Shown here: positions 26,863 through 34,676 of the stretch, one piece after another
How the letters are laid out: each line of letters begins with the position of its first letter
How positions within the stretch are numbered: position 1 is the stretch's first letter
Assembly (NCBI RefSeq): GCF_035982055.1
Contig: NZ_CP108427.1
Coordinates: 4,649,001-4,713,000 of the forward strand
Source: Streptomyces sp. NBC_01288
GTDB taxonomy: Bacteria > Actinomycetota > Actinomycetes > Streptomycetales > Streptomycetaceae
Length of the DNA: 64,000 bases
Direction of reading: 5' to 3'
Made by a program: the position numbers and the translations under genes
Notes under the pieces: model-generated
Told to the model about the DNA's origin: nothing
Database searches by the model: none
Seen by the model: the letters and a program-made list of their open reading frames with translations, nothing else

Positions 26863-27687
26863 ATGAAATTCCGCGTTCTGGGGTCTTTGGGCGTTTCGTC
26901 CGCAAGTAGCGGATGGTCTGTTCCCCGTGCCCCGAAACAGCAACAGACATTGTCCCTTCTGCTGCTCCAGCCAAACAGATTCGTTTCTGCCTCGTCGCTT
27001 TCCAGGGAGCTGTGGGGGGATGCTCAGCCGAAGACCTCAGGCGCCACGCTGCAGGCCTACATAGCCCAGGTCAGACGCTTCCTTGCGAAAGCCACTCAAG
27101 AACCCCTCAGTCGGATCATGCATGACGTGCTGGTTACAGAGTCGGGCGGCTACTCCCTCAAGGTGGAGACTCAGGAACTCGATCTCACATCTTTCGAGGA
27201 AAGGGTGCGAGAAGGGCGCGCTGCCCTCGGTGAGCGGGACTTTGTAGCTGCTGGCGTGCTATTAGAGAAGGCGCTGGAACTATTCCACGGCTCCGTCCTC
27301 GAAAACGTTCCGCATGGTTCCGTCATAGAGGTTCAAGCACGTCGGATCGAGCAACTGAGGCTTGCCGTGACAGAGCAGTGCTACGAGCTGAATCTCCGGA
27401 TGGGACGCCATCACGAAGTCATCGGTGCACTGTCCGAAGTCGTGGAGACGAACCCCTTCCATGAAAACTTTCACGCGCTTTTGATACGTGCGCTCCATCA
27501 AAGTGGGCAGCGCGTGGAAGCCCTGCGTATTTACCATATGCTGCAGTCTCGCCTGAACGAGGAACTCGGCCTCGACCCCTCTCCGGAGGTCATGGCGCTG
27601 CGCCAGTCCATCCTTGAGCCGTTCGCGAGTGACCTGCCTGCGGCCGGATCCGTTCACGGCCGCAGGCCTCACAACGAGAGATGCTGA
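26863..27687 (+). CDS. SARP-family transcriptional activator
   Basis: 274 aa, ATG 26863, GGGGGAG upstream. The N-terminal OmpR-type winged helix (MKFRVLGSLGV ... TLSLLLLQPNRFVS ... LWGD) is followed by a bacterial transcriptional activation domain (about 100-255; ALHQSGQRVEALRIYHML, LNEELGLDPSPE). Such SARPs bind heptamer repeats and switch on antibiotic clusters. The gene is less GC-rich than its neighbours at the N-terminus, consistent with transfer. The MFS gene follows 69 bp downstream. Confidence 0.9.
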   Translation: MKFRVLGSLGVSSASSGWSVPRAPKQQQTLSLLLLQPNRFVSASSLSRELWGDAQPKTSGATLQAYIAQVRRFLAKATQEPLSRIMHDVLVTESGGYSLKVETQELDLTSFEERVREGRAALGERDFVAAGVLLEKALELFHGSVLENVPHGSVIEVQARRIEQLRLAVTEQCYELNLRMGRHHEVIGALSEVVETNPFHENFHALLIRALHQSGQRVEALRIYHMLQSRLNEELGLDPSPEVMALRQSILEPFASDLPAAGSVHGRRPHNERC

Positions 27688-27756
27688 CTGGTAGCCATTG
27701 CACCAGTACCAACTCTTTCTGGTTGCCGCCGCTGCGCGGCGGCACCATCAGTCGCC

Positions 27757-29034
27757 ATGAGCCAACTCTCGCGGCAGCGGCCCGAAAGCACGGGATCCGG
27801 CGCCGCACCCCTGCGCCCCAACAGCCGTACCGTGCGCGTGTTCGCGGTGGTGGCGGGCCTGTGCGTGTCGAACCTCTACTACGTCATCGTCCTGCTTCCC
27901 GAGATCGCAGCGTCACACCACCGTCCGTCGCAGGACTTTGCTCATCTGCTGTCACTGACACAAGGGGGATACACGCTGGGCCTGCTGTTCGTCGTGCCCC
28001 TGGGCGACCGGGTGGACCGGCGCAGGCTGTGCACGCTGCTGCTTGCCGCCGCGTGCCTGGTGTGCGTGGCCATCCCCTGGGCTCCCGCAGCCTCGTACCC
28101 GGTGCTCTTCGTACTGCTCGGGCTGTGCAGCGTGACGGCGATGATTCTGGTCCCGTGGGGCGCGGACCTTGCGGACGATGCGGCGCGCGGCCGAGTGGTG
28201 GGTACCATCATGACCGGCCTCATCCTCGGCACACTGCTCTGCCGCACGCTGGCCGGCGCCCTCACCCAACTCGCCTCCTGGCGCTTCGTGTACTGGCTCG
28301 CCGCCGCGCTCATGGCCCTGTGCGTCGCAGCCCTCTACTGGGCGCTGCCCAGCGGAGTGGCAACCGGTCCCGCGCCGCGTCAGCCGCAGGACGGGCAGGG
28401 TGACGGCTATCTGCGCCTGCTCGGCTCCCTGCCGCGGATCCTGCTGCGCACGCCCAGGGTGGGTGAGCGCTGCCTGTACGGGGCGCTCGCCTTCGGCGCC
28501 TTCAGCGCGTTCTGGGCCGTTCTGCCGCTGCATCTTCAGGCGCGGCCGTTCTCGTTCGGGCCAGCTGAGATCGGGCTCTTCGCACTACTGGGCGGCGCCG
28601 GGGTGGTAGGCGCCTCGGCCGCGGGGCGACTCGCGGACCGAGGGCTTCAGACGCCGACCACCCTCGCGGCATTCGCCGTCGTGGTGGCGATCTTCCTGGT
28701 GCTGGGCGCCTGGCCGGGGTCGCTCGCCCTTTTGATCGTCGGGACCGTCCTCCTCGACATGGGCATCCAGGTCGCCCACATCACCAATCAGAGTGTGATC
28801 TACGCGGGCAACCCGGCCATGCGCAGCCGGATCACGACGACGTACATGGTCATGTACTTCGTGGGCGGCACGCTGGGTTCGGCCGTGGCCGCGTCGGTGT
28901 GGGGGCAGGGCGGCAGTTGGGGCGCCACGTGTCTGGTGGGCGCCGGGATGGGGGCCTGCGCGCTTGTTGTCGCCATACTGCGGGCCGCGCTCGGGCGCGT
29001 GCAGACGCGCGGGGCGGACGGCGTACGGCTCTGA
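27757..29034 (+). CDS. MFS transporter, probable drug/metabolite exporter
   Basis: 425 aa with about 12 hydrophobic segments. Motif A appears as PLGDRVDRRRL in the loop between helices 2 and 3. The cytoplasmic central loop (about 207-225) is hydrophilic. Similar to the YnfM/Bcr-like drug:H+ antiporters of Streptomyces. Placement between two SARP genes suggests export of the product these regulators control. Confidence 0.88.
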   Translation: MSQLSRQRPESTGSGAAPLRPNSRTVRVFAVVAGLCVSNLYYVIVLLPEIAASHHRPSQDFAHLLSLTQGGYTLGLLFVVPLGDRVDRRRLCTLLLAAACLVCVAIPWAPAASYPVLFVLLGLCSVTAMILVPWGADLADDAARGRVVGTIMTGLILGTLLCRTLAGALTQLASWRFVYWLAAALMALCVAALYWALPSGVATGPAPRQPQDGQGDGYLRLLGSLPRILLRTPRVGERCLYGALAFGAFSAFWAVLPLHLQARPFSFGPAEIGLFALLGGAGVVGASAAGRLADRGLQTPTTLAAFAVVVAIFLVLGAWPGSLALLIVGTVLLDMGIQVAHITNQSVIYAGNPAMRSRITTTYMVMYFVGGTLGSAVAASVWGQGGSWGATCLVGAGMGACALVVAILRAALGRVQTRGADGVRL

Positions 29035-29170
29035 CCGGCGGCGCGATAGGCGAAATTCATCGGGACGCTGGGCGGGCTCTGGCGGTGCTGGGACAAGCCG
29101 CTGGATCTTGTTGCGACTGTTGACGCGGCAAGCATCCAGCCGGACAGACACCGTATATGGGGGATCCAGC

Positions 29171-29935
29171 GTGGCAGGCAGCCTGATGCAGTCAATCGCT
29201 CACGGACGAATAACCGCGCAGACCCGGACGGGTCCGGTGGCAGTGAGGCTCCTGGACGGATTCGGAGCCGGCCCGCTCGTACCGTCTCCGACGCCCGGCA
29301 GCGTGTGGCGGGTTGCCGCCTACCTGGCGTTGTACGGACCCACCGCGCGGCATCGGGTCGCAGGGGAACTGTGGCCCGATGCCACCCAGGAACGGGCCCT
29401 CGGCAGTCTGCGCAACGGGTTGTGGCGGATTCAGCGGGAGTTGCCCGGCCTCATTGACGCCCGTCGTGCACTGCTGTCCCTGACCGAGCAGGCCGCGGCC
29501 GACGTCGACGAGTTCGTCGAGGTGGCACGTTCGGTTCTGGAATGTGACACGTACATCCCCGTCGACGGGTCGCTGCTGCTGCGCCACAGCGAACTCCTGC
29601 CGGACTGGCACGACGAATGGATCGTGGTCGAGCGCGAGCGCCTGCGTCAGCTCCGGCTCGACGCGCTGGACACACTGGCCGGCCGGCTGCTGGCACGCGG
29701 CAGGTTCGGACTCGGTCTCCAGAACGCGCTGGTAGCGCTGCGCACGGATCCGTTGCGCGAGAGTTCCTGCCAACGGGTCATCCAGGCATACCTATTGCAG
29801 GGCAACATGGCTCAGGCCCGTCGGTACTACGAGTTCCACGCCACGCGGCTCAGAAAGGAACTGGGTGTCGAGCCGGCCCCGTTCAGGGCGGCGATGCTCA
29901 GCCTGCCGGAGTCGGCCCGCGTCCTGGCCCAGTGA
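29171..29935 (+). CDS. Second SARP/BTAD-type regulator
   Basis: 254 aa from GTG 29171 (GGGGGAT 6 bases upstream; ATG 29186 also possible). An N-terminal winged-helix-like part (VRLLDGFGAGPL ... VAGELWPDATQERALGSLRNGLWRIQREL) precedes a BTAD repeat region (ALRTDPLRESSCQRVIQAYL, RLRKELGVEPAP). Together they match the DnrI/AfsR-N architecture. The DNA-binding wing is shorter than in the SARP at 26863. The gene ends 12 bp before the XRE gene. Confidence 0.8.
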   Translation: MAGSLMQSIAHGRITAQTRTGPVAVRLLDGFGAGPLVPSPTPGSVWRVAAYLALYGPTARHRVAGELWPDATQERALGSLRNGLWRIQRELPGLIDARRALLSLTEQAAADVDEFVEVARSVLECDTYIPVDGSLLLRHSELLPDWHDEWIVVERERLRQLRLDALDTLAGRLLARGRFGLGLQNALVALRTDPLRESSCQRVIQAYLLQGNMAQARRYYEFHATRLRKELGVEPAPFRAAMLSLPESARVLAQ

Positions 29936-29946
29936 GCTCCGTGGAC

Positions 29947-30951
29947 ATGGGGCGGGCGACCGGGCCGGCCCGCATCGAACTGGCCGAGTTCCTGCGCAAC
30001 AGGCGAGCCCGGCGGCAACCGTCGGACGTCGGGATCAGCACCCTGGGCCAGCGCCGTACACCGGGCCTGCGCCGGGAGGAGGTCGCCACCCTCGCCGGCA
30101 TCAGCGCGACTTGGTACACCTGGCTGGAGCAGGCACGGGGAATCGGTGTGTCGCGTAGCGTCCTCGCGCGGCTGAGCGGCGTCCTCGGGCTGGACCCTGC
30201 AGAGCGGGCCCACCTCTTCCGGCTCGCGGGCCACGTACCGCCGGCCCGCGACACCGCGCGGACGAGCGAGTGCGGGGCGCCGCACCGGATGCTGCTGACG
30301 CAGCTCGACCCCAATCCGGCGGTGCTGACCAACCGGCGCCTCGACGTCATCGCCTGGAACCGGGGCTACGAGATGCTGTGCGGAGATCTGGGGAGGCTGC
30401 CGAGCGACGACCGCAACCTCCTGTGGCTGACCTTCATGGATCCTCGGGTCACGGCGCTTTCCCCGGAATGGGAGACGGAGGCAGCCGCCATCCTGGGCCA
30501 GTTCCGCGACCGGCTCGGCGACCGCGTCACCGAACCGGCCACGCGAGCCCTGGTGCGCAGGCTGGAAGCGACCAGCGCGGACTTCCGCAGGCTGTGGCAG
30601 ACCATGGCGGTGGCGCCCGCCCGCACCCGGCGCCGTCCGATCCTGCACCCCAGGCTCGGCCGTATCGAGCTGGAGACGATGGAGCTCGCGGTCTCGGACG
30701 GCGGGGAGGCCACGGTGATCGCCTCTTTGGCGCCGCCGGGTTCGGCTCTGGCGGGGCGGTTGTCCGCCCTCCTGGACGAGCCGGAGTCAGGCAGCGTCCG
30801 CTTCTGCGGCGCCGCGCGTACTGGTGGCGGTGACGAAGTCGCCGAGCACCGCCGACACGACCCGACGGTGCTCGGGTGCGAGGAAGGCGAAGTGACCGCC
30901 GGTGAGCAGTACCACCCGGCAGTCGGCGCTGCTGTGCTGTACCCAGCCTGA
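29947..30951 (+). CDS. XRE-family regulator with MmyB-like ligand-binding domain
   Basis: 334 aa from ATG 29947 (GTG 29941 possible). N-terminal HTH (LGQRRTPGLRREEVATLAGIS ATWYTWLEQARG), then an MmyB-like PAS-type domain (LDPNPAVLTNRRLDVIAWN ... LLWLTFMDPRV). Homologues usually end near residue 285. Here the frame runs about 165 bp into the antisense strand of the thioesterase gene, so the last 55 residues are probably non-native and the ancestral stop was lost. Related regulators respond to fatty-acid-like ligands. Confidence 0.82.
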   Translation: MGRATGPARIELAEFLRNRRARRQPSDVGISTLGQRRTPGLRREEVATLAGISATWYTWLEQARGIGVSRSVLARLSGVLGLDPAERAHLFRLAGHVPPARDTARTSECGAPHRMLLTQLDPNPAVLTNRRLDVIAWNRGYEMLCGDLGRLPSDDRNLLWLTFMDPRVTALSPEWETEAAAILGQFRDRLGDRVTEPATRALVRRLEATSADFRRLWQTMAVAPARTRRRPILHPRLGRIELETMELAVSDGGEATVIASLAPPGSALAGRLSALLDEPESGSVRFCGAARTGGGDEVAEHRRHDPTVLGCEEGEVTAGEQYHPAVGAAVLYPA

Positions 30952-31575
30952 CAGGCCGTACGCCGGGACCAGCGGGTCGCTCAGCCCGCCGAGCACGGTG
31001 AGCGGCACGGACAGCCGGACGTCGGCAAAGTCCTGTTCCGCCTCGGCTCCGAGCCGGATGTCCGCACGCAGCCTGAGCAGGATGGACGCCCTGATGTCCG
31101 CGTCCTCAAGGATCATCTCGGGGATGTCTCCTGCCTGGTCCAGGACGGTGAGCAGATCCTGTTCGCCGGTGACGTGCAGGGGCGGGCGGGGTCCGGGCCC
31201 GGGGGCCTGGGATGCGGCCACGACGCCGTCGAACAGCTCGGGCAGCTGATGGGCGGCCCGTACCGCCAGCAGAGCTCCGACACTGCAACCGAACGCTGTG
31301 GTCGGGAGGGGTTCACGCAAGGCGAGTTCCGTCGCGAGGGCCGTCAGCACCCTGGTCAGGGTGGTCTGGGGCGTCTCGGTGAGCCGCCGCTCCCGGCCCG
31401 GCAACGACACGGCCAGCACCTCGGTGCCGGCCGGCAACAGGTCCACGAGTGCCGTGAGCGCGTGGGGCCCGGCACCGGCGTGCGGGAAGACCACGACCCG
31501 GCGCCGGGCCCGCCCTTGGGGCCGGTGAAGTTCGGTGAGCCAGGAGGGAGCGCTCGCGGCGCCATCGATGCTCAT
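30787..31575 (-). CDS. Type II thioesterase (NRPS/PKS editing)
   Basis: 262 aa from ATG 31575, AAGGA upstream; the start overlaps the stop of a truncated upstream gene (ATGA). VVVFPHAGAGPHAL and SLPGRERRLTE are hallmark TEII segments, and the nucleophile elbow is GCSVG, with Cys instead of the usual His before Ser. Catalytic His is expected in TGGHFAFL. TEIIs remove misloaded acyl groups from carrier proteins. No PKS or NRPS remains nearby, so it is probably an orphan of a lost cluster. Confidence 0.9.
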   Translation of the reverse strand: MSIDGAASAPSWLTELHRPQGRARRRVVVFPHAGAGPHALTALVDLLPAGTEVLAVSLPGRERRLTETPQTTLTRVLTALATELALREPLPTTAFGCSVGALLAVRAAHQLPELFDGVVAASQAPGPGPRPPLHVTGEQDLLTVLDQAGDIPEMILEDADIRASILLRLRADIRLGAEAEQDFADVRLSVPLTVLGGLSDPLVPAYGLSGWVQHSSADCRVVLLTGGHFAFLAPEHRRVVSAVLGDFVTATSTRGAAEADAA

Positions 31576-31646
31576 CGGTCGTCCTTCGCGGTCGGCGGAG
31601 CGGTGCGCACTTCGATGGCGACCAGCTTCAGGGGCTTGTCCGACGT
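31572..31646 (-). pseudogene. 3' stump of a gene cut by the IS element
   Basis: A minus-strand frame (ending KLVAIEVRTAPPTAKDDR, stop overlapping the thioesterase ATG) begins abruptly at the IS left end. The stop/start overlap shows the lost gene was translationally coupled to the thioesterase. Too short to identify. Confidence 0.5.
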
Positions 31647-31712
31647 TGAGGTTTGCCCGCGTTTGTGGACATCTCTTGAGGATCAGATCGTGGGATCTGA
31701 CATGGAGGTGTC

Positions 31713-32006
31713 GTGGTGGGTACATCCCGGTATTCGGAGGAGTTCAAGCAGGACGCGATCAAGCTGGTGGCCTCCGCCGGCCGGTCCGTCAACTCCGTGG
31801 CCAAGGACCTCGGCGTCAACACCGAGTCCCTGCGGAAATGGGTACGTGCTGCCGAGGCTGCCGCTGTTGTCGGGGGCGGTGAGCTGATGACCCCGGCGGA
31901 GCGGGAGGAGCTGAAGCGGCTGCGTAAGCAGGTGCGTGAGCTGGAGCTGGAGAAGGAGATCCTGAAGAAGGCGGCCCAGTATTTTGCGAAGGAGATGGGT
32001 CGATGA
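31713..32006 (+). CDS. IS3-family transposase OrfA
   Basis: 97 aa. Helix-turn-helix (RYSEEFKQDAIKLVAS, SVAKDLGVNTESLRKWV) followed by a leucine-zipper coiled coil (EELKRLRKQVRELELEKEIL). Normal size for OrfA, which binds the inverted repeats. Its stop overlaps the orfB ATG (ATGA), suggesting coupled translation rather than the programmed frameshift of many IS3 elements. Confidence 0.92.
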   Translation: MVGTSRYSEEFKQDAIKLVASAGRSVNSVAKDLGVNTESLRKWVRAAEAAAVVGGGELMTPAEREELKRLRKQVRELELEKEILKKAAQYFAKEMGR

Positions 32007-32899
32007 CCGGCCGCTGGCGGTTCATCTCCGACCACCACATGGAGTACGGCATACAGCGGCTGTGCAGAATCTTCAGCGTCTCCCGATCCGGATTCTACCG
32101 CTGGCGTGCTGCCGGGCCTGCCCGGGTGGCCAGAGCGGCGGCCGAGGCGGATCTGACCGAACAGATCCGCGGCATCCATACCGAGACCAAGGGCGCCTAT
32201 GGCGTCCCCCGGATCACGCGTGAGCTGCGGGAATGGGGTCCGGTAGTGAATCACAAGCGGGTCGCGAGGCTGATGCGGGCCGCCGGCATCACCGGCCGCC
32301 ACCTGCGTAAGGGGAAGCGGACCACCGTCCAGGACGCACGAGCGCCCAAGGCCCCGGACCTGGTGGGTCGCGACTTCACCGCGCCGAGGACAGATGTGCG
32401 CTGGTGCGGCGACATCACGTATCTGCCGGTCGGGAACGACTGGATGTATCTGGCGACGGTTATCGACATGCATTCGCGGCGGGTGGTCGGCTGGTCGATG
32501 GCCGAGCACATGCGGGCCGATCTGGTCATCAACGCAATCGAGGCCGCTGTCGCTACCCGTGGCGGATCTGTCGACGGTGTGGTATTCCACTCGGACCGCG
32601 GCACGCAATATACGTCGGATGCCTTCGCCGTGGCATGCCGCAGGCATGGAATTCGCCGCTCTATGGGGCGAGTTGGCTCCAGCTACGACAATGCGATGGC
32701 GGAATCCTTCTTCGCCAGCATCAAACGAGAGCTCCTCCACGGAGAACGCTGGAGGCAGAATTCAGAGGCCCGTATGGCGGTGTTCTCCTGGCTCGCCTGG
32801 TACAACAACCGGCGCCGCCATTCCGCCCTCGGCCATCTCAGCCCAGTCGAGTTCGAACGACAAGCAATCACATCAAGTAGCCTGAATCTGGCTGCATAG
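32003..32899 (+). CDS. IS3-family transposase OrfB (integrase core)
   Basis: 298 aa. HTH_21 region, then the rve DDE core: first Asp in WCGDITYLPV, second in VVFHSDRGTQYTS, Glu in the NAMAESFFASIKREL segment, and the YNNRRRHSALG end. All three catalytic acids are visible and no stop interrupts the frame, so the element may still be active. Confidence 0.93.
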   Translation: MTGRWRFISDHHMEYGIQRLCRIFSVSRSGFYRWRAAGPARVARAAAEADLTEQIRGIHTETKGAYGVPRITRELREWGPVVNHKRVARLMRAAGITGRHLRKGKRTTVQDARAPKAPDLVGRDFTAPRTDVRWCGDITYLPVGNDWMYLATVIDMHSRRVVGWSMAEHMRADLVINAIEAAVATRGGSVDGVVFHSDRGTQYTSDAFAVACRRHGIRRSMGRVGSSYDNAMAESFFASIKRELLHGERWRQNSEARMAVFSWLAWYNNRRRHSALGHLSPVEFERQAITSSSLNLAA

Positions 32900-32932
32900 C
32901 TCGTAGATGTCTACGCAGCGGGGCAAAGCCCA

Positions 32933-33010
32933 ACCAACGGCTACACCCTCGGCGCCCACAACGTCGTAAGCACAGCTACCTTCTGGAACAACGTCACCAA
33001 CGTCGCCTGA
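32933..33010 (+). pseudogene. Short C-terminal relic right of the IS element
   Basis: A plus-strand frame reads TNGYTLGAHNVVSTATFW and nine more codons before TGA at 33008, beginning at the IS boundary. The residue pattern looks protein-like but is not recognised. It is on the opposite strand to the stump left of the IS, so two different genes seem to have been affected. Confidence 0.35.
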
Positions 33011-33450
33011 AAGCGCCCCAGAGGCAAGCCAAGCGTGCATTGAAGGTCTGGGCCGGGAGCAGTTTCTCCTGGTCCAGACCGCTTGCCCTGCAATACCGCC
33101 AGCGCTCCTTGAAGTGTCTTCGGTGGGCGCCGACTCGGTGCTGTGCCGAAGGTGTGACAGACGTCCTTGGCGCGCGGCCGCGCCTTGTTGGCCCTGTGCC
33201 GGTCCGTGGCGAACGCGCACACGCCCGGACACGGGCGGCAGCGCAGCCCACCGAGCGCCCCTTCGCCCCCCGCGCCCGGACCGACCATTGAACATGCGCA
33301 CAGCCAGGACCAATTTCAGAAGCCGAGCCGAACGTGAGGCCTGTCAGGACCGGACAGTCGGGCCGCCGGTCGTCCCATCGATGCCAACCGCATTTCACCC
33401 ACGGGCCCAGGAGCGGCGACAGCGCCCGCTGATGGAGCGACGCGCACGCC
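33011..33450. other. Non-coding stretch right of the IS relic
   Basis: No gene with a ribosome site or recognisable product is seen. The last 100 bp resemble the right ends of cassettes A and B. Confidence 0.5.
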
Positions 33451-33469
33451 TGTCCACCGGTTGTCCACC
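33451..33469 (+). repeat. Arm-type repeat pair, right end of cassette C
   Basis: TGTCCACC at 33451 and 33462, 11-bp period, ending exactly 205 bp before att site 4. Confidence 0.7.
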
Positions 33470-33566
33470 GAAACTCATCGCGTATGCCTGACTTAATCCT
33501 CCCGGACGCGAAAAAGACCAGGTCAGAGACTCAGTTCGCCTATGGGGTCACGGAACCTGAATCTCC

Positions 33567-33582
33567 GACCCACGCATTACGA
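33567..33582 (-). repeat. Partial att-core relic with one mismatch
   Basis: GACCCACGCATTACGA is the relic equivalent to 10048-10063, 108 bp left of att site 4. The bases that follow (TGCACAGACAGACAGTGCCC) are identical in cassette A. Confidence 0.55.
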
Positions 33583-33636
33583 TGCACAGACAGACAGTGC
33601 CCGATTTATCGAGATTCCAAGGTCACCCGAAACAAG

Positions 33637-33668
33637 AAACCCCAGGTCATAGGCCCGACCTGAGGTTT
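33637..33668 (-). terminator. Terminator hairpin at att site 4
   Basis: 12-bp stem with one mismatch (33637-33648 with 33657-33668), followed on the minus strand by TTTCTTGTTT. Confidence 0.7.
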
Positions 33669-33674
33669 ACCTTG

Positions 33675-33717
33675 GAGCCGCCTTCGGGATTCGAACCCGA
33701 GACCTACGCATTACGAG
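33675..33717 (-). repeat. att site 4: displaced tRNA fragment, left end of the AICE
   Basis: Exact 43-bp copy of the tRNA 3' part. The left flank is of the cassette A-C type; the right flank is new sequence, so this is where the AICE inserted next to cassette C. Confidence 0.93.
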
Positions 33718-33831
33718 TTGTCCGATCTTGGTCCGGGGGCGTCCATGAGCGTTCCCAGAAAGCCTCGCACGGCTGGTCAGGTGCCCTGCCGGACTTCACC
33801 GGAAACCAACGGACCACCCCGGAACGAGTGG

Positions 33832-33855
33832 CGATTGAGACCACGATTGAGACCA
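33832..33855 (+). repeat. Arm-type repeat pair, left end of the AICE
   Basis: CGATTGAGACCA occurs twice in tandem (33832 and 33844; 12-bp period), 114 bp inside att site 4. A similar ACTGAGACC pair with the same 12-bp period lies at 49086-49106 in the right end. The sequence is unrelated to the TGTCCACC pairs of cassettes A-C. Confidence 0.65.
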
Positions 33856-33988
33856 CGACCGCTTCATCCCTTGAAGCAACTTGAGCCAAGCCTCTAGACG
33901 CCGACCGACAGTTCTCGCTCGACCGCCCCCACCACACCTGTCCGCCGCTACCCTGACGGTTGGGGATCGTAGGAAGCGGGGGATTCAG

Positions 33989-34657
33989 GTGAAGAACGAA
34001 ACCGGTGAGGCAGAGGAGCCGGAGCCGACCAGCCCGTATGGCGTCAACTTCACTGGGCGAGGCGTGCAGCTCAACACGTTCCATGTGAGCGGTGCCGACA
34101 TGGTCGTGAACAACGTCGGCACGGGGGCACCTGCCGAGCCGTCGCCAGCAGAAGCCCAGCGTGAGAGCCTGGCTGAGCAGCGTCAGCGCTTCTTTTTCGA
34201 CTTCCTCAGGTATTCACTCAAACAGGCTGAGTGGACCTTCCGGCTCAGTATTTGCTTCATGTCCGGCGGCGCGGCTGTAATCCTTGCTGGCGGCGTACTG
34301 GCGTTGGTGCACGCCGGGAACCCCGACCTGAGTTACCTGCCGATCGTGACGAGCCTTACAGGCGCCCTCTTCACCGTGGGAGGGGGCGCTCTTGCTGTTC
34401 ACGCAAGACGGGCTCGTGCTCACGTGACTGAGCAGGCCGACCGTCTGGATGTCAAAATCGATCAGGATCACAGACTCGAAAAGGCAACTACTTTGATCGA
34501 TCGAGTCGGGGATCCAGTCGCGCGTGACCGTCTGAATGCCGCTGCCGCAATGAAGGCATTGGATATGCAGTCGAGCCCAGAAAATATGGTCAACCGAGTT
34601 TTCCCTGATCAAGGGCAAAACTCCACTGGAGAACTTGAGCCAGGCGAGTCAAAGTAG
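33989..34657 (+). CDS. Two-TM membrane protein (TRADD-N-associated 2TM type)
   Basis: 222 aa from GTG 33989 (GGGGGA upstream). The first 50 residues are polar with a short beta-prone stretch rich in Asn, Val and Gly (VNFTGRGVQLNTFHVSG). A helix (about 55-82) then leads into two membrane segments (about 84-108 and 115-138), followed by a charged C-terminal helical region with LEKATTLIDRVGDPVARDR. This order matches the 2TM domain described next to TRADD-N-like adaptors in bacterial conflict systems. The next gene, 20 bp away, is a trypsin-like protease. A sensor or membrane-effector role is inference. Confidence 0.7.
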   Translation: MKNETGEAEEPEPTSPYGVNFTGRGVQLNTFHVSGADMVVNNVGTGAPAEPSPAEAQRESLAEQRQRFFFDFLRYSLKQAEWTFRLSICFMSGGAAVILAGGVLALVHAGNPDLSYLPIVTSLTGALFTVGGGALAVHARRARAHVTEQADRLDVKIDQDHRLEKATTLIDRVGDPVARDRLNAAAAMKALDMQSSPENMVNRVFPDQGQNSTGELEPGESK

Positions 34658-34676
34658 ATGATCTATATGAGTACGC

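Larger units (their letters stand above)
31647..32932 (+). mobile_element. IS3-family insertion sequence
   Basis: 1286 bp between imperfect terminal inverted repeats of 28 bp (31647-31674 and 32905-32932, 20 of 28 matching, outer TG...CA ends). It carries an orfA/orfB pair in the plus orientation. No direct target duplication of 3-4 bp is visible (left flank ACGT, right flank ACC), so the flanks have probably rearranged since insertion or the ends are off by a few bases. It interrupts the operon upstream of the thioesterase. Confidence 0.8.
23550..33717. mobile_element. Cassette C: integrase-less att-flanked element with biosynthetic-regulator cargo
   Basis: Flanked by exact 43-bp att copies. 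Left repeat pair 118 bp and right pair 205 bp from the cores, as in A and B. No integrase. Contains SDRs, two SARP-type regulators, an MFS exporter, an XRE regulator and a thioesterase, plus an IS3-family element inserted near the right end. Confidence 0.8.

Noticed and set aside
31713..32899. Programmed -1 frameshift producing OrfAB
   Set aside because: OrfB has its own ATG overlapping the OrfA stop as ATGA, and no slippery A-run with downstream stem is evident; translational coupling is the simpler reading.
1602..33717. tRNA-like fragments at 1602, 10156, 23550 and 33675 considered as additional tRNA genes
   Set aside because: Each lacks the 5' half (acceptor 5' strand and D-arm), so only the copy at 49202-49275 can fold as a tRNA.
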